Below are positions 54,357-64,000 of a stretch of DNA of 64,000 nucleotides, in pieces. The stretch is from Chromatiaceae bacterium (lineage in GTDB: Bacteria; Pseudomonadota; Gammaproteobacteria; Chromatiales; Chromatiaceae). Under the pieces are notes generated by a model. The model saw only the letters and a list, made by a program, of their open reading frames with translations. It was not told the DNA's origin and ran no database searches. The stretch lies in contig JAJDNF010000001.1 of NCBI GenBank assembly GCA_022340805.1, positions 1 through 64,000 of the forward strand. The letters are read 5' to 3'. The position numbers and the translations under genes are program-made. Numbering within the stretch: the first letter of the stretch is position 1; every line of letters begins with the position of its first letter.

Positions 54357-56318
54357 ATGCTCAGACTCGGCGTTGATACCGGCGGTACCTTTACCGATTT
54401 CGTGCTCCTCGATGCCGACGGCACGCTGCGCGTGCACAAGGTATTGTCCACGCCGGACGCGCCGGAACGCGCGATCCTCGAGGGTGTTGCCGCGATGGGA
54501 CTGGATATCGGGAGTCTGCAGCTGATTCATGGCTCGACGGTGGCGACCAATGCCGTGCTCGAGGGCAAGGGGGTACGGACCCTGTACATTGGCAATCGCG
54601 GCTTTGCCGACCTGCTCAACATCGGGCGCCAGCAGCGTGCAGCGTTGTACGAGCTGCAACCCGAGGATCCGCCGCCGGTCGTGCCTGAAGGGCTGTGCCT
54701 GGAGACCGGCGGGCGCCTGGACGCCCGCGGCCACGAGATCGAGGCGCTGAGCGACACCGACCTGGCGGATCTGCTCGAGGATGTGCGCCGCCTCGCGCCC
54801 GAGGCGGTGGCCGTCAACCTGCTGTTCTCCTACCTGGAACCCGCGGCCGAGGAGCGCATCGGCGCGGCGCTGCCGCAGGGCATGTTCGTTTCGCTCTCGT
54901 CGCGGGTTTTGCCCGAGATCCGTGAGTACGAGCGCGGCGTGGCAACCTGGCTGAATGCCTGCGTCGGTCCGCGGATGGCGGGTTACCTGGCCCGACTGCG
55001 GCGCGGGCTCGAGGGCGTCCCGGTCTCGGTGATGCAGAGTTCGGGCGATACGGTGTCCGCAGAACAGGCCGCGGACCACACGGTGCGGATGCTGCTGTCG
55101 GGGCCGGCCGGTGGACTGATTGCCGCGCGCCATGTCGGCGCGCTGGCCGGATACGATGAGTTGCTGACCTTCGACATGGGTGGCACCTCGACCGACGTGG
55201 CGCTGGTCGAGGCGCAGCCGCGCCTGACCACCGAGGGCCGTATCGGGCGTTTTCCGGTCGCGGTGCCGATGGTCGATATGCACACCATTGGCGCCGGTGG
55301 CGGCTCTATCGCCTGGCTCGACGACGGCGGCATGCTGCAGGTCGGGCCGGAATCTGCCGGTGCTGCACCGGGACCGGCCTGTTATGCCAGGGGCGGGACC
55401 CTGCCGACCGTGACCGACGCCAACCTGGTGCTTGGCCGGCTGCAGGCGGACGCCTTTCTTGGTGGCGGCCTGCGTCTCGACGAGGCGGCCGCGCGGTCTG
55501 CGGTCGGCGCGCTCGCCGCGCGCATGGGCGTCGGGGCGGTTCAGGCCGCGCAGGATATCGTCGCAGTCGCGAACGAACACATGGCGCAGGCGCTGCGGGC
55601 GATTTCGATCAAGCGCGGCGCGGACCCGCGCGAGCACGTGCTGGTGTCGTTCGGCGGGGCCGGTGGCCTGCATGCATGCGCGCTCGCAGAACTGCTCGAT
55701 ATGCGCGAGGTGCTGGTACCGGTGCACGGCGGCGTACTATCCGCGCTGGGCATGCTGGCCGCGCGTCCGGGGCGGCAGCTGTCGCGTTCGCTGCCCGGCC
55801 TGCTCGAGGAGCTGTCGGCGACGCAGATCGACGCCGCCCTCGACGAGCTGCGCAGGCAGGGGGTCGATGCGCTGCAGGCCGAGGGCTTCGCCGCGCAGGC
55901 ATGCAGCGCGCAGGCGTCGCTCGACCTGCGCTATGCGGGGCAGTCATACACCCTGAACGTGCCCTGGCAAGGCATGGCGGCGAGCGCCGGGAGTTTTCAC
56001 CAACAGCACCAGGCGCGCTATGGACACCGTTTGGCGATGCCGGTCGAGCTGGTCAACCTGCGGCAGCGGGTCAGTGGTCCGGCAGCGCAACTTCGTCTGC
56101 CGGTGCTGCCGGACGCACCGGCGGCGCAGCCGATAGCGTATGTCCAGGTCTTGGGGGTGCGCGGGGAGGTCCCCTGCCTGCGGCGTGACCAGCTGGTCGC
56201 CGGGCAGTCATTGGACGGGCCGGCACTGGTCGTCGAGACGGTGGCGACTACCTGGGTGGCCCCGGGCTGGCACCTGCGCGTGGATTCACTCGGTAACCTG
56301 GGCCTCAGGCGTCTTTGA
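54357..56318 (+). CDS. Hydantoinase/oxoprolinase family protein (HyuA-like)
   Basis: LGVDTGGTFTDFVLLD; DMGGTSTDVALVE; GAGGGSIAWLD. Confidence 0.93.
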   Translation: MLRLGVDTGGTFTDFVLLDADGTLRVHKVLSTPDAPERAILEGVAAMGLDIGSLQLIHGSTVATNAVLEGKGVRTLYIGNRGFADLLNIGRQQRAALYELQPEDPPPVVPEGLCLETGGRLDARGHEIEALSDTDLADLLEDVRRLAPEAVAVNLLFSYLEPAAEERIGAALPQGMFVSLSSRVLPEIREYERGVATWLNACVGPRMAGYLARLRRGLEGVPVSVMQSSGDTVSAEQAADHTVRMLLSGPAGGLIAARHVGALAGYDELLTFDMGGTSTDVALVEAQPRLTTEGRIGRFPVAVPMVDMHTIGAGGGSIAWLDDGGMLQVGPESAGAAPGPACYARGGTLPTVTDANLVLGRLQADAFLGGGLRLDEAAARSAVGALAARMGVGAVQAAQDIVAVANEHMAQALRAISIKRGADPREHVLVSFGGAGGLHACALAELLDMREVLVPVHGGVLSALGMLAARPGRQLSRSLPGLLEELSATQIDAALDELRRQGVDALQAEGFAAQACSAQASLDLRYAGQSYTLNVPWQGMAASAGSFHQQHQARYGHRLAMPVELVNLRQRVSGPAAQLRLPVLPDAPAAQPIAYVQVLGVRGEVPCLRRDQLVAGQSLDGPALVVETVATTWVAPGWHLRVDSLGNLGLRRL

Positions 56319-57519
56319 ACAGTTCCACTGCGGCGAAGGCGGCGGCCGAGCTGGCCGCAAAGGCTTCGGACACCTGCGCCGGATCGAGGTCCCTGCAGAC
56401 GACCGCTGGCCATCGGTTGTGTTCGATCCGGATCACCTGGCCGAGCAATTCACCGTATACCCCCTGGCGCGACGCGATCGCCTGTTTGATCTCCTCCGGC
56501 AGCGGCAGGTCGCGCATCAGCTGGTCGATCGGGCGGCCGAGCATCGCATCGAGTATCGACAGCAGTCCAACGGTATAGGCGACATCCGCATCGCCGCGCT
56601 GGCACAGACGGGAGAGGTGCTCGCAAAGGTTCGCGCGCAGGATGCCCATGTTCAGGAGTTCCATCGGCCGCCCCTCGAGCCCGGATAGCGCGAACAGGCT
56701 GGCCCAGGCCCGAATGCGTTGCAGGCCCATCAGTACCACCGCGCGCTGGATAGACTCGACCTTGCTGCGTAGACCGACGGCTGCCGAATTGATGTAGCGC
56801 AGGATCTTGAAGCTCAGGCTGGGATCCTGGCTGACCAGGTAGACCACCTCGCTGATGGGCACGGCCGGGTCGTTGAGACGCGCCAGCAGGCGCAGGATCA
56901 TGGCCGAATTTTCATGTAGACGGTTCGACCGGATCAGTTTGGGCCGGGCAAAGAAGAAGCCCTGGAAATAGTCGAATCCCATCGCCTTGAGCCGTTCGAA
57001 CTGGTCGGCGGTCTCGACCTTTTCGGCGAGCAGCTTTGCGCCGGTGGCCTGGAGTTCCGGCATGCGGCGCGCCAGTTCGTCGAGCCGGTCGGGGATCACC
57101 TCGACCTTGATGTACTGGACCAGCGGCAGGATCGGGGCAAGCGCGGGCTGGAAGCTGTAGTCGTCCATCGCCAGCGCGAAGCCCAGACCGGTCATCTTGT
57201 TGATGCCCTGGAGTAGCGCCTCGTCGACCTCGACGTCCTCGAGCACCTCGAGCACCACCCGGTCGGGGGAGAAGGGGATCGGTGGCATATCGACAAAAAA
57301 ATGTCGGGTGAGATTGATAAACGCCTTGTGTGGCCCAATGATACGGTCCAGGCCGATCTCCATGAACGCGTTCAGCAGGGTCAGTGACGAGGCCTGGTCG
57401 CCGTCCGTGAAGGTATTGCGACCGCCCGCATCGCGGTATAGCAATTCGTAGGCGAACACCTCCAGGCGCCGGTCGAAAATCGCCTGGCGGCCGATCTGGA
57501 TGGTGTCTGTCGATACGGG
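56305..57519 (-). CDS. EAL-HDOD (YuxH-like) signalling protein
   Basis: IGRQAIFDRRLEVFAYELLYRD EAL-like N-terminus and HDOD domain (LVSQDPSLSFKILRYINSAAVGLRSKVESI). Confidence 0.9.
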   Translation of the reverse strand, partial: PVSTDTIQIGRQAIFDRRLEVFAYELLYRDAGGRNTFTDGDQASSLTLLNAFMEIGLDRIIGPHKAFINLTRHFFVDMPPIPFSPDRVVLEVLEDVEVDEALLQGINKMTGLGFALAMDDYSFQPALAPILPLVQYIKVEVIPDRLDELARRMPELQATGAKLLAEKVETADQFERLKAMGFDYFQGFFFARPKLIRSNRLHENSAMILRLLARLNDPAVPISEVVYLVSQDPSLSFKILRYINSAAVGLRSKVESIQRAVVLMGLQRIRAWASLFALSGLEGRPMELLNMGILRANLCEHLSRLCQRGDADVAYTVGLLSILDAMLGRPIDQLMRDLPLPEEIKQAIASRQGVYGELLGQVIRIEHNRWPAVVCRDLDPAQVSEAFAASSAAAFAAVELFKDA

Positions 57520-57733
57520 CATACTGGGATTCGGGGCTCGCATGGATCCTTCCGTATGGTCGAGCGCACGCGTTGTCTTCGATATCGTCCCCCGGGCCCT
57601 GAACTTGAGCCGGACCGCTGGGCGGACGTGCGGTGCGGCGAAGGGTTATGATGTTCGAACGTGAGGTGGATCCGCAGCCCGTTTGGGCTTTGATGGTCTG
57701 CATCCTCCTGTCTTTGTGTACCGAGGGAATCCG

Positions 57734-58909
57734 ATGACTGACGGCCTGCTCGATCTGTCCTGGTGGCAACTGATAATCGTTGTGCTGGGAATGACCCATG
57801 TGACTATCGTCGCAGTGACCGTCTATCTGCATCGCTGCCAGGCGCACCGTGCGCTCGATCTGCACCCGGTGATCGGACACTTCCTGCGCTTCTGGTTGTG
57901 GTTGACCACCGGCATGATTACGCGCGAGTGGGTTGGTATCCATCGGCGCCACCACGCGCGTTGTGAAACGCCGGAGGATCCGCACAGCCCACAGGTTCTG
58001 GGTCTCGGCAAGGTGCTATGGGAAGGCGCTGAACTGTATCGCGCGGCGTCGAAACAGCCGGACCTGGTCGAGCGCTATGCGCATGGCACCCCCAACGACT
58101 GGATCGAGCGCCACCTCTACCAGCGCTTCAATTTCGGCGGCGTGTCGCTGATGCTGGTGATCGATGCGCTGCTGTTCGGCATCCCGGGAATCGCGGTGTG
58201 GGCCGTGCAGATGATCTGGATCCCGTTTTTTGCCGCGGGCGTGATCAACGGCGTGGCGCACTATTGGGGCTATCGCAATTTTCAGTCGCCCGATGCCGCC
58301 ACCAACATCTCGCCGTTAGGCATCCTGATCGGCGGCGAAGAGCTGCACAACAATCACCATGCCTTCCCGAGTTCGGCCAAGCTGTCGTCGCGCTGGTGGG
58401 AATTCGATATCGGCTGGATGTATATACGCGTGCTGTCGCTGCTCGGCCTGGCCAGGGTGCGGCGTGTGGCGCGCGAGCCGGCGATGGACGTGGGCAAGAG
58501 TGCGATCGATATGGATACGGTCAGGGCGGTGGTCGTGCATCGCATGCACATCCTGGCCAACTATGCGCGCGAGGTCATCAGGCCGGTAGCCGACGCCGAG
58601 CTGTGCGCCTCAGAGCGAGATTGTCGGCGCCTGGCCCGGCAGGCGAAGCGGCTACTGTTGCGTGATGAGGCGCTGCTCGATTCAGCGAGTCGCCAGCGTC
58701 TGGAGAGCCTGTTGAGCCGCAGCCAGGTGCTCGCTACCGTGCACCGTTCACGGTTGCAGCTGCAGCAGGTCTGGGAACGTACCGCATCGAGCCAGGAGGT
58801 TCTGCTGTCGGCACTGCAGCAATGGTGCCGTGAGGCCGAGGGCAGTGGCATCAAGGCGCTGCAGGATTTTGCGCGCAGTCTGCGCGGTTATCATCCGGCC
58901 GTCAGTTGA
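57734..58909 (+). CDS. Delta-9-type fatty acid desaturase with C-terminal extension
   Basis: His boxes HRCQAHRA, HRRHHA, HNNHHAFP; ~150-aa charged C-terminal region. Confidence 0.92.
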   Translation: MTDGLLDLSWWQLIIVVLGMTHVTIVAVTVYLHRCQAHRALDLHPVIGHFLRFWLWLTTGMITREWVGIHRRHHARCETPEDPHSPQVLGLGKVLWEGAELYRAASKQPDLVERYAHGTPNDWIERHLYQRFNFGGVSLMLVIDALLFGIPGIAVWAVQMIWIPFFAAGVINGVAHYWGYRNFQSPDAATNISPLGILIGGEELHNNHHAFPSSAKLSSRWWEFDIGWMYIRVLSLLGLARVRRVAREPAMDVGKSAIDMDTVRAVVVHRMHILANYAREVIRPVADAELCASERDCRRLARQAKRLLLRDEALLDSASRQRLESLLSRSQVLATVHRSRLQLQQVWERTASSQEVLLSALQQWCREAEGSGIKALQDFARSLRGYHPAVS

Positions 58910-58923
58910 TTACGGCGGGATCC

Positions 58924-58961
58924 GGAACAAAAAAACCGCCGACCGGCGGTTTTTTTGTTCC
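58924..58961. terminator. Bidirectional Rho-independent terminator
   Basis: ggaacaaaaaaaccgcc/ggcggtttttttgttcc, 17-bp perfect stem between convergent genes. Confidence 0.92.
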
Positions 58962-58976
58962 AGGCAAGACCAGGGA

Positions 58977-59144
58977 TTACTTGATCTTACCTTCCTTGTA
59001 CATCACGTGCTTGCGCGCGACGGGATCGAACTTCTTGATCTCCATCTTGCCGGTCATCGTCTTTTTGTTTTTGGTCGTGGTGTAGAAGTGACCTGTGCCT
59101 GCACTGGAGTTCAGGCGGATCTTTTCACGTACGGCTTTGGCCAT
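58977..59144 (-). CDS. rpmG: 50S ribosomal protein L33
   Basis: Own translation [55 protein letters not shown]; absent from ORF track. Confidence 0.97.
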   Translation of the reverse strand: MAKAVREKIRLNSSAGTGHFYTTTKNKKTMTGKMEIKKFDPVARKHVMYKEGKIK

Positions 59145-59157
59145 GGCTGTCGCTCCT

Positions 59158-59394
59158 TCAGACGTTCTCGCCGCGCGCGCGCAGCTCGTTCAGCACCGAG
59201 TCGATGCCCTTCTTGTCGATGATGCGCATGCCGGCAGCGGACACGCGCAGACGCACGAAGCGCTGCTCGCTCTCGACCCAGAAGCGATGGTAGTGCAGGT
59301 TTGGCAGGAACCGGCGCCGGGTCTTACGGTGCGAGTGGGACACGTTGTTCCCGGTAATCGGCCGCTTGCCGGTGACCTGGCAGACTCTGGACAT
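59158..59394 (-). CDS. rpmB: 50S ribosomal protein L28
   Basis: [39 protein letters not shown]. Confidence 0.97.
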   Translation of the reverse strand: MSRVCQVTGKRPITGNNVSHSHRKTRRRFLPNLHYHRFWVESEQRFVRLRVSAAGMRIIDKKGIDSVLNELRARGENV

Positions 59395-59508
59395 GGTTAA
59401 AGCCTCGAAAATTCTCGTTAATTTCGTCGTGCCAGGCCCCTTGGGCTGGCGGAAAGGCGGCAATTTATACCCGAACCCAGGGTGCGGGTCAAGTCCGGCG
59501 CGGACCGA

Positions 59509-60183
59509 TCAGAGCAGCCCCCGCTGGGCGAGCGAACAACAGTCTCCATCGCCGACGATCAGATGATCCAGCACACGCACGTCGATCAACGCGAGCGCGT
59601 CGCGCAGGCGCATGGTGATGCGCTGATCCGCCTCGCTGGGCTCGGCCACCCCGGATGGATGGTTGTGGCTGAGGATCACCGCGGCGGCATTGTGCTGCAG
59701 GGCCCGGCGAACGACCTCTCGCGGGTGCACGCTGGCGCCGTCGATGGTGCCGCGGAACAGTTCCTCGAAGGCCAGGAGACGATGCCGATTGTCTAGGAAC
59801 AGCACCGCAAAGACCTCGTAGGGGTAGTCACGCAGGCGTGACTGCAGAAATTGCCCGGTATGTTGCGGACTGAGCAAGGGACTGCCGCGATCGAGCTGTT
59901 CGTGCAGGTGACGGCGTCCCATCTCCAGCACGGCCTGCAACTGCGCATACTTGGCACTGCCGAGCCCCGGAGCCTCGCAGAATGTCTGGCGCTGCGCCGC
60001 CAGCAGCGGGCGGAGTCCACCGAATCGCGCCAGCAGCTCCCGGGCCAGATCGACGGCGCTCTTGCCGCTGACCCCGGTGCGCAGAAAGATCGCCAACAGC
60101 TCGGCGTCACTGAGACTGCGCGCGCCATCGCTCAACAGTCGTTCACGCGGCCGCTCGCGTAGCGGCCAGTCCTTGATTGCCAT
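59509..60183 (-). CDS. radC: DNA repair protein RadC (JAB/MPN domain)
   Basis: [45 protein letters not shown]. Confidence 0.95.
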   Translation of the reverse strand: MAIKDWPLRERPRERLLSDGARSLSDAELLAIFLRTGVSGKSAVDLARELLARFGGLRPLLAAQRQTFCEAPGLGSAKYAQLQAVLEMGRRHLHEQLDRGSPLLSPQHTGQFLQSRLRDYPYEVFAVLFLDNRHRLLAFEELFRGTIDGASVHPREVVRRALQHNAAAVILSHNHPSGVAEPSEADQRITMRLRDALALIDVRVLDHLIVGDGDCCSLAQRGLL

Positions 60184-60304
60184 CGTTGCGCTTCCTCCAT
60201 GAAGTGATCGCAGGCTAACGCATGCGGCTTCGCGCAGCAAAGGCCGCTTTGCCTGGACGGTCGGGTCGGTTACTCTTGCCGGATATCTCGCGGCCATATA
60301 AGGA

Positions 60305-61528
60305 ATGCCCCTGTCTATGCGGCCATTGCACGGACACCGCGTGTTGCTCGGCATTACCGCCGGTATCGCCGCCTACAAGGCAGCCGAGCTGGCTCGACTG
60401 TTGGTCAAGGACGGGGCCGAGGTGCGCGTGGTGATGACGCGTTCGGCCGTGCAGTTCATCGGTCCGATGACGCTGCAGGCCATCACCGGGCAGCCGGTGC
60501 GCGACGCCTTGTTCGATCCCGTGCATGAATCGGCGATGGGGCACATCGAGCTGGCCCGGTGGGCGGAGGTGATCCTGGTCGCCCCGGCCACAGCGGATTT
60601 CATCGCGCAGACTGCTGCGGGTATGGCGCACGATCTTTTGAGCACCTTGTGCCTGGCGTCGGCCGCGCCGCTGCTGGTTGTCGCCCCGGCGATGAATCAG
60701 GCCATGTGGCGGCATCCGGCTACCCAGGCCAACGTCGCACTGCTGCGCTCACGCGAGGTGACCATCCTCGGGCCGGATCACGGCGAGCAGGCCTGTGGCG
60801 ACACCGGACCGGGCCGGATGGTCGAGCCGGCGTTGATTTTGGCGGCATTGCGTGATCGCTTTGCCGGCGGGCGGCGTCTCGCCGGCCGACGCGTGGTGCT
60901 GACCGCGGGGCCGACGCGCGAGGCGCTCGACCCGGTGCGCTTTCTCGGTAATCGCAGCTCGGGCAAGATGGGGTTTGCGCTGGCGTCCGCACTGGTGGCA
61001 CAAGGCGCCGAGGTAGTGCTGATCGCCGGGCCTGTGACGCTGGCGACGCCGGTGGCGGTCGAGCGTATCGATGTCGAGACTGCGTTGCAGATGCGTGATG
61101 CCGTCTTTACATCACTGCCCGGGGCTGCCATTTTTATCGCCTGTGCCGCCGTGGCGGATTTTCGGCCGGCGACGGTTGCCGAGCAGAAGATCAAAAAGGC
61201 GACCGAGACCCTTACTCTGGAATTGATTCGCAACCCGGATATCCTGAGCGAGGTCGCGGCGCTCGCCGACCGGCCATTCTGTGTGGGCTTCGCGGCCGAG
61301 ACGCACGACGTCGAGACCTATGCAGAGGCGAAGCTGATGGCTAAGGGCCTGGACATGATTGCCGCTAACCAGGTTGGTGTTTCGCAGGGATTCGAGGCTG
61401 ACGACAATGCCCTGCTGGTGATCTGGAACGGGGGCAGGCAGGCGCTCGCGAGGCAGTCCAAGCCGCAAATCGCCGCGCTACTGGTCAATCTGATCGCGGA
61501 CCAATTTGATGCACAGACTGCAACTTAA
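60305..61528 (+). CDS. coaBC: Bifunctional phosphopantothenoylcysteine decarboxylase/phosphopantothenate--cysteine ligase
   Basis: [53 protein letters not shown]. Confidence 0.96.
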   Translation: MPLSMRPLHGHRVLLGITAGIAAYKAAELARLLVKDGAEVRVVMTRSAVQFIGPMTLQAITGQPVRDALFDPVHESAMGHIELARWAEVILVAPATADFIAQTAAGMAHDLLSTLCLASAAPLLVVAPAMNQAMWRHPATQANVALLRSREVTILGPDHGEQACGDTGPGRMVEPALILAALRDRFAGGRRLAGRRVVLTAGPTREALDPVRFLGNRSSGKMGFALASALVAQGAEVVLIAGPVTLATPVAVERIDVETALQMRDAVFTSLPGAAIFIACAAVADFRPATVAEQKIKKATETLTLELIRNPDILSEVAALADRPFCVGFAAETHDVETYAEAKLMAKGLDMIAANQVGVSQGFEADDNALLVIWNGGRQALARQSKPQIAALLVNLIADQFDAQTAT

Positions 61529-61964
61529 GATTCTCGATAACCGCCTGGGCGACAGCTTCCCGCTGCCGCACTATGCGACCGACGGGTCGGCCGGGATGGA
61601 TCTGCGCGCGATGCTCGACGGCCCGTCCGAACTGGCACCTGGCCAGACGGAGCTGATCCCGACCGGTATTGCCATCCACATTGCCGACCCCTCGCTGGCG
61701 GCGGTGATCTTGCCGCGCTCGGGCCTCGGGCATAAGCACGGCATCGTGTTGGGCAACCTGGTCGGGCTGATCGATTCGGATTACCAGGGGCAGCTGTTTG
61801 TGTCTTGCTGGAATCGCGGCAATGAAACGTTTCGCATCGAGGTGGGCGAACGGATTGCCCAATTGGTGCTGATACCCGTTGTGCGCGCCGTGTTCGAGCA
61901 GGTCGAGGAATTCAGCGAGAGCGATCGTGGTGCTGGTGGATTCGGACACTCTGGACGGCATTAG
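61509..61964 (+). CDS. dut: dUTP diphosphatase
   Basis: [32 protein letters not shown]-terminal [12 protein letters not shown]. Confidence 0.97.
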   Translation: MHRLQLKILDNRLGDSFPLPHYATDGSAGMDLRAMLDGPSELAPGQTELIPTGIAIHIADPSLAAVILPRSGLGHKHGIVLGNLVGLIDSDYQGQLFVSCWNRGNETFRIEVGERIAQLVLIPVVRAVFEQVEEFSESDRGAGGFGHSGRH

Positions 61965-61971
61965 GTAGCAA

Positions 61972-64000
61972 GTGCGACTCTTCAAGAAAAAATCCGAACA
62001 GGCCCCCACGCCGCGGCCCGCAGCCAGGGGCGGCCGATCGCTGATTGTCTATTTCCTGCCCACCTTCGTGGTCGCGGTCCTGTTGATGCTGCTGGTCGCG
62101 GTGCTGGCCCGGCAGGGCATCCGCAACGCGGCTACCGAGTTGGCGCGCAGCACCGCGGCAAGTGTGGCGGGGGCGCTGGCGACGCGCCTCGAGGGCGAGG
62201 TCGTTGCGCGGCGCAGTCTGATCAACCTTGCCCTCGCCGACGGGCGCGCGGCAGAGGCGCTGGCGAGTCGAGACGCAGAGGCTATCCGTGCCGCCGAGGC
62301 TGAACTGCAGAAGGGCATGCCGGGCTTGTTGCAGCTGCGCCTGTTGTTACCCGATGCGAACCAGCCGGATCCATCAGGCGTGGCGCCGCTCGGCTATGCG
62401 GGGCTGGATATGCTGCGCCAGACCCTCGGTTCCGGGCGGCCGGCCTCCGCCGAGATACACCAGATCAAGACCGGGACCCCGTATCTGGCACTGGCACTGC
62501 CGGTGCAGGCCGAGGGGCGCAATGCAGGGGTCCTGTTCGCCGCCTGGGACATGCGCCCGATTGCCAGTGTGGTGGCGAACTCGCCGACGTTCCCCGGACG
62601 TCTGCAGCTGTTGCAGGGCGGTGAAGCCGGTTACGTGCTGGCGGAGGGCCCGGGTCCAGCGGCGGCGGCGGCCAACCAGGGCGCCGTTGACGTACCCGAG
62701 ACGATCTGGACAGTGAGCTACGGCATCAGTCCGCAGAATACCGGCCTGGGCGATACCGCGATGCTGCTCGCAGTGGTCGGCGGCGGCGCGCTCGCGCTGC
62801 TGCTGACGCTGTTCCTACAGTGGCGGATTTTGGGCCGTGATCTGCGCGCCGACATGGGCACGCTGGTCGATCTCGGGGAATCCATCCTGCGCCGCGAGGG
62901 TGCCGCTGCGCGGCAGGCCTATCTGGCCAGTTCCGGCGATGCGATCGCGCTACTGGGTCAGTATGCACGCGACGCGCGCAACGGCGGCGGCGCGGCAGGC
63001 GCCCCGGTGGTGCCCAAAGCCAGCGCTGCGGCATCCACCACAGGAGACGTAAGGCCCATGGGGATCGGCGTGGAAGTCGAGGAGCTCGACGGTGATGCGG
63101 CGGGATTCCTGGACGGTGGCCGGACGCTGAGCAGAATAGATGTCCCCGAGGTCTTGTTTCGCGCCTATGACGTTCGTGGCCTGGTTGGCGAGAGTCTCAC
63201 CGCCGAGATTGCCCAGTTGCTCGGTCAGGCGATGGGCAGCCTGGTCCAGGAACAGGGGGGGCATCGCGTTGCGGTCGCCGGTGACGCGCGCCAGTCGAGT
63301 CCGGAACTCTCCGCTGCCTTGATCCGCGGCCTGCTGAATTCCGGCTGCGATGTGCTGGACATCGGCCAGGCGCCGACGCCGTTGCTGTACTTTGCGATGG
63401 CCACCCAGCCAGTACAGGCCGCGGTGATGGTGACCGGTAGCCACAATCCCAGCAACTACAATGGGTTCAAGATTGTCATCGGTGACAGGGTGCTGGACGG
63501 CGATGAGCTGCAGGCCTTGCGGCGGCGTATGATCGAAGGTGCATTCAGCCGCGGCAAGGGTGTGGTCGAACGCCAGGACCTGGTCGGTGCCTACGTGGAG
63601 GCCGTGCTGCAGGAGGTACAGTTGGCGCGGCCGCTGAAGGTGGTGGTGGATGCGGGCAACGGCGTCGCCGGCGACCTGGCGATTGCTACCTTCGAGGCGC
63701 TCGGTTGCGAGGTGATCCCGCTGTTCTGCGAGCCTGACGGCAGTTTCCCCAACCACCACCCTGACCCAAGTCAGCCGGACAACCTGGCCTCGCTGATGCT
63801 CGAGGTTCAGGCCCAGCAGGCGGATATCGGGTTTGCCTTCGACGGTGATGGCGATCGTCTCGGTGTGGTCGACGACAACGGTGGCGCGGTCTGGTCGGAC
63901 ACCGTGCTGATGCTGCTGGCCGCTGACGTGCTCGGGCGGCATCCGGGCGTTGATGTCCTTTACGACGTCAAGTCATCACGCCACCTGGCCAGTTTCATCC
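61972..64000 (+). CDS. algC: Phosphomannomutase/phosphoglucomutase (AlgC-type) with membrane/sensor-like N-terminus, truncated by window end
   Basis: N-terminal TM and extracytoplasmic region; mutase motifs FRAYDVRG, VTGSHNPSNYNGFKI, FDGDGDRLGVVDD; GTG start. Confidence 0.9.
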   Translation, partial: MRLFKKKSEQAPTPRPAARGGRSLIVYFLPTFVVAVLLMLLVAVLARQGIRNAATELARSTAASVAGALATRLEGEVVARRSLINLALADGRAAEALASRDAEAIRAAEAELQKGMPGLLQLRLLLPDANQPDPSGVAPLGYAGLDMLRQTLGSGRPASAEIHQIKTGTPYLALALPVQAEGRNAGVLFAAWDMRPIASVVANSPTFPGRLQLLQGGEAGYVLAEGPGPAAAAANQGAVDVPETIWTVSYGISPQNTGLGDTAMLLAVVGGGALALLLTLFLQWRILGRDLRADMGTLVDLGESILRREGAAARQAYLASSGDAIALLGQYARDARNGGGAAGAPVVPKASAAASTTGDVRPMGIGVEVEELDGDAAGFLDGGRTLSRIDVPEVLFRAYDVRGLVGESLTAEIAQLLGQAMGSLVQEQGGHRVAVAGDARQSSPELSAALIRGLLNSGCDVLDIGQAPTPLLYFAMATQPVQAAVMVTGSHNPSNYNGFKIVIGDRVLDGDELQALRRRMIEGAFSRGKGVVERQDLVGAYVEAVLQEVQLARPLKVVVDAGNGVAGDLAIATFEALGCEVIPLFCEPDGSFPNHHPDPSQPDNLASLMLEVQAQQADIGFAFDGDGDRLGVVDDNGGAVWSDTVLMLLAADVLGRHPGVDVLYDVKSSRHLASFI

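Noticed and set aside
54276-55727. N-terminal extension of the ABC ATPase ORF (722 aa)
   Set aside because: Antisense to HyuA; genuine start MKPLLLARHISYG at 54275

Overview
The window is a GC-rich chromosomal segment from a gammaproteobacterium, probably Chromatiales-like. That placement is inferred from synteny (rpoH-ftsX-ftsE-ftsY, bioBFHCD) and protein types, not from a database search. It is mostly conserved core genome. From left to right: an mgtE / soluble MgtE_N-CBS paralog / MscS-like group; a glutathione redox group (gorA, Prx-Grx fusion); recG; ubiC-ubiA; dksA; bioBFHCD; a ~17.5 kb respiratory superlocus with a caa3/aa3-type oxidase (DUF2244, coxII, coxI, cox11, coxIII, DUF2909, surf1, ctaA, ctaB) followed by a cbb3 oxidase (ccoNOQP, ccoG, FixH-like, ccoI, ccoS, and an unlisted 30-aa membrane microprotein); rpoH; a ~2 kb anomalous insertion with a lower-GC methyltransferase gene; ftsXEY; an M16 protease pair; rsmD-coaD-ferredoxin-ggt; two tandem monohaem cytochromes; mutM; a Gld-like ABC system; HyuA; an EAL/HDOD regulator; a fatty acid desaturase with a C-terminal extension; rpmG-rpmB; radC; coaBC; dut; and a 3'-truncated algC-type gene with a membrane N-terminus. 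No rRNA, tRNA, CRISPR array or intact IS element was recognised. The best novelty candidates are the 30-aa microprotein after ccoS, a SCO-like CxxxC protein lacking the expected copper-ligand His, the polytopic FixH-like protein, the insertion between rpoH and ftsX, and the desaturase C-terminal extension.
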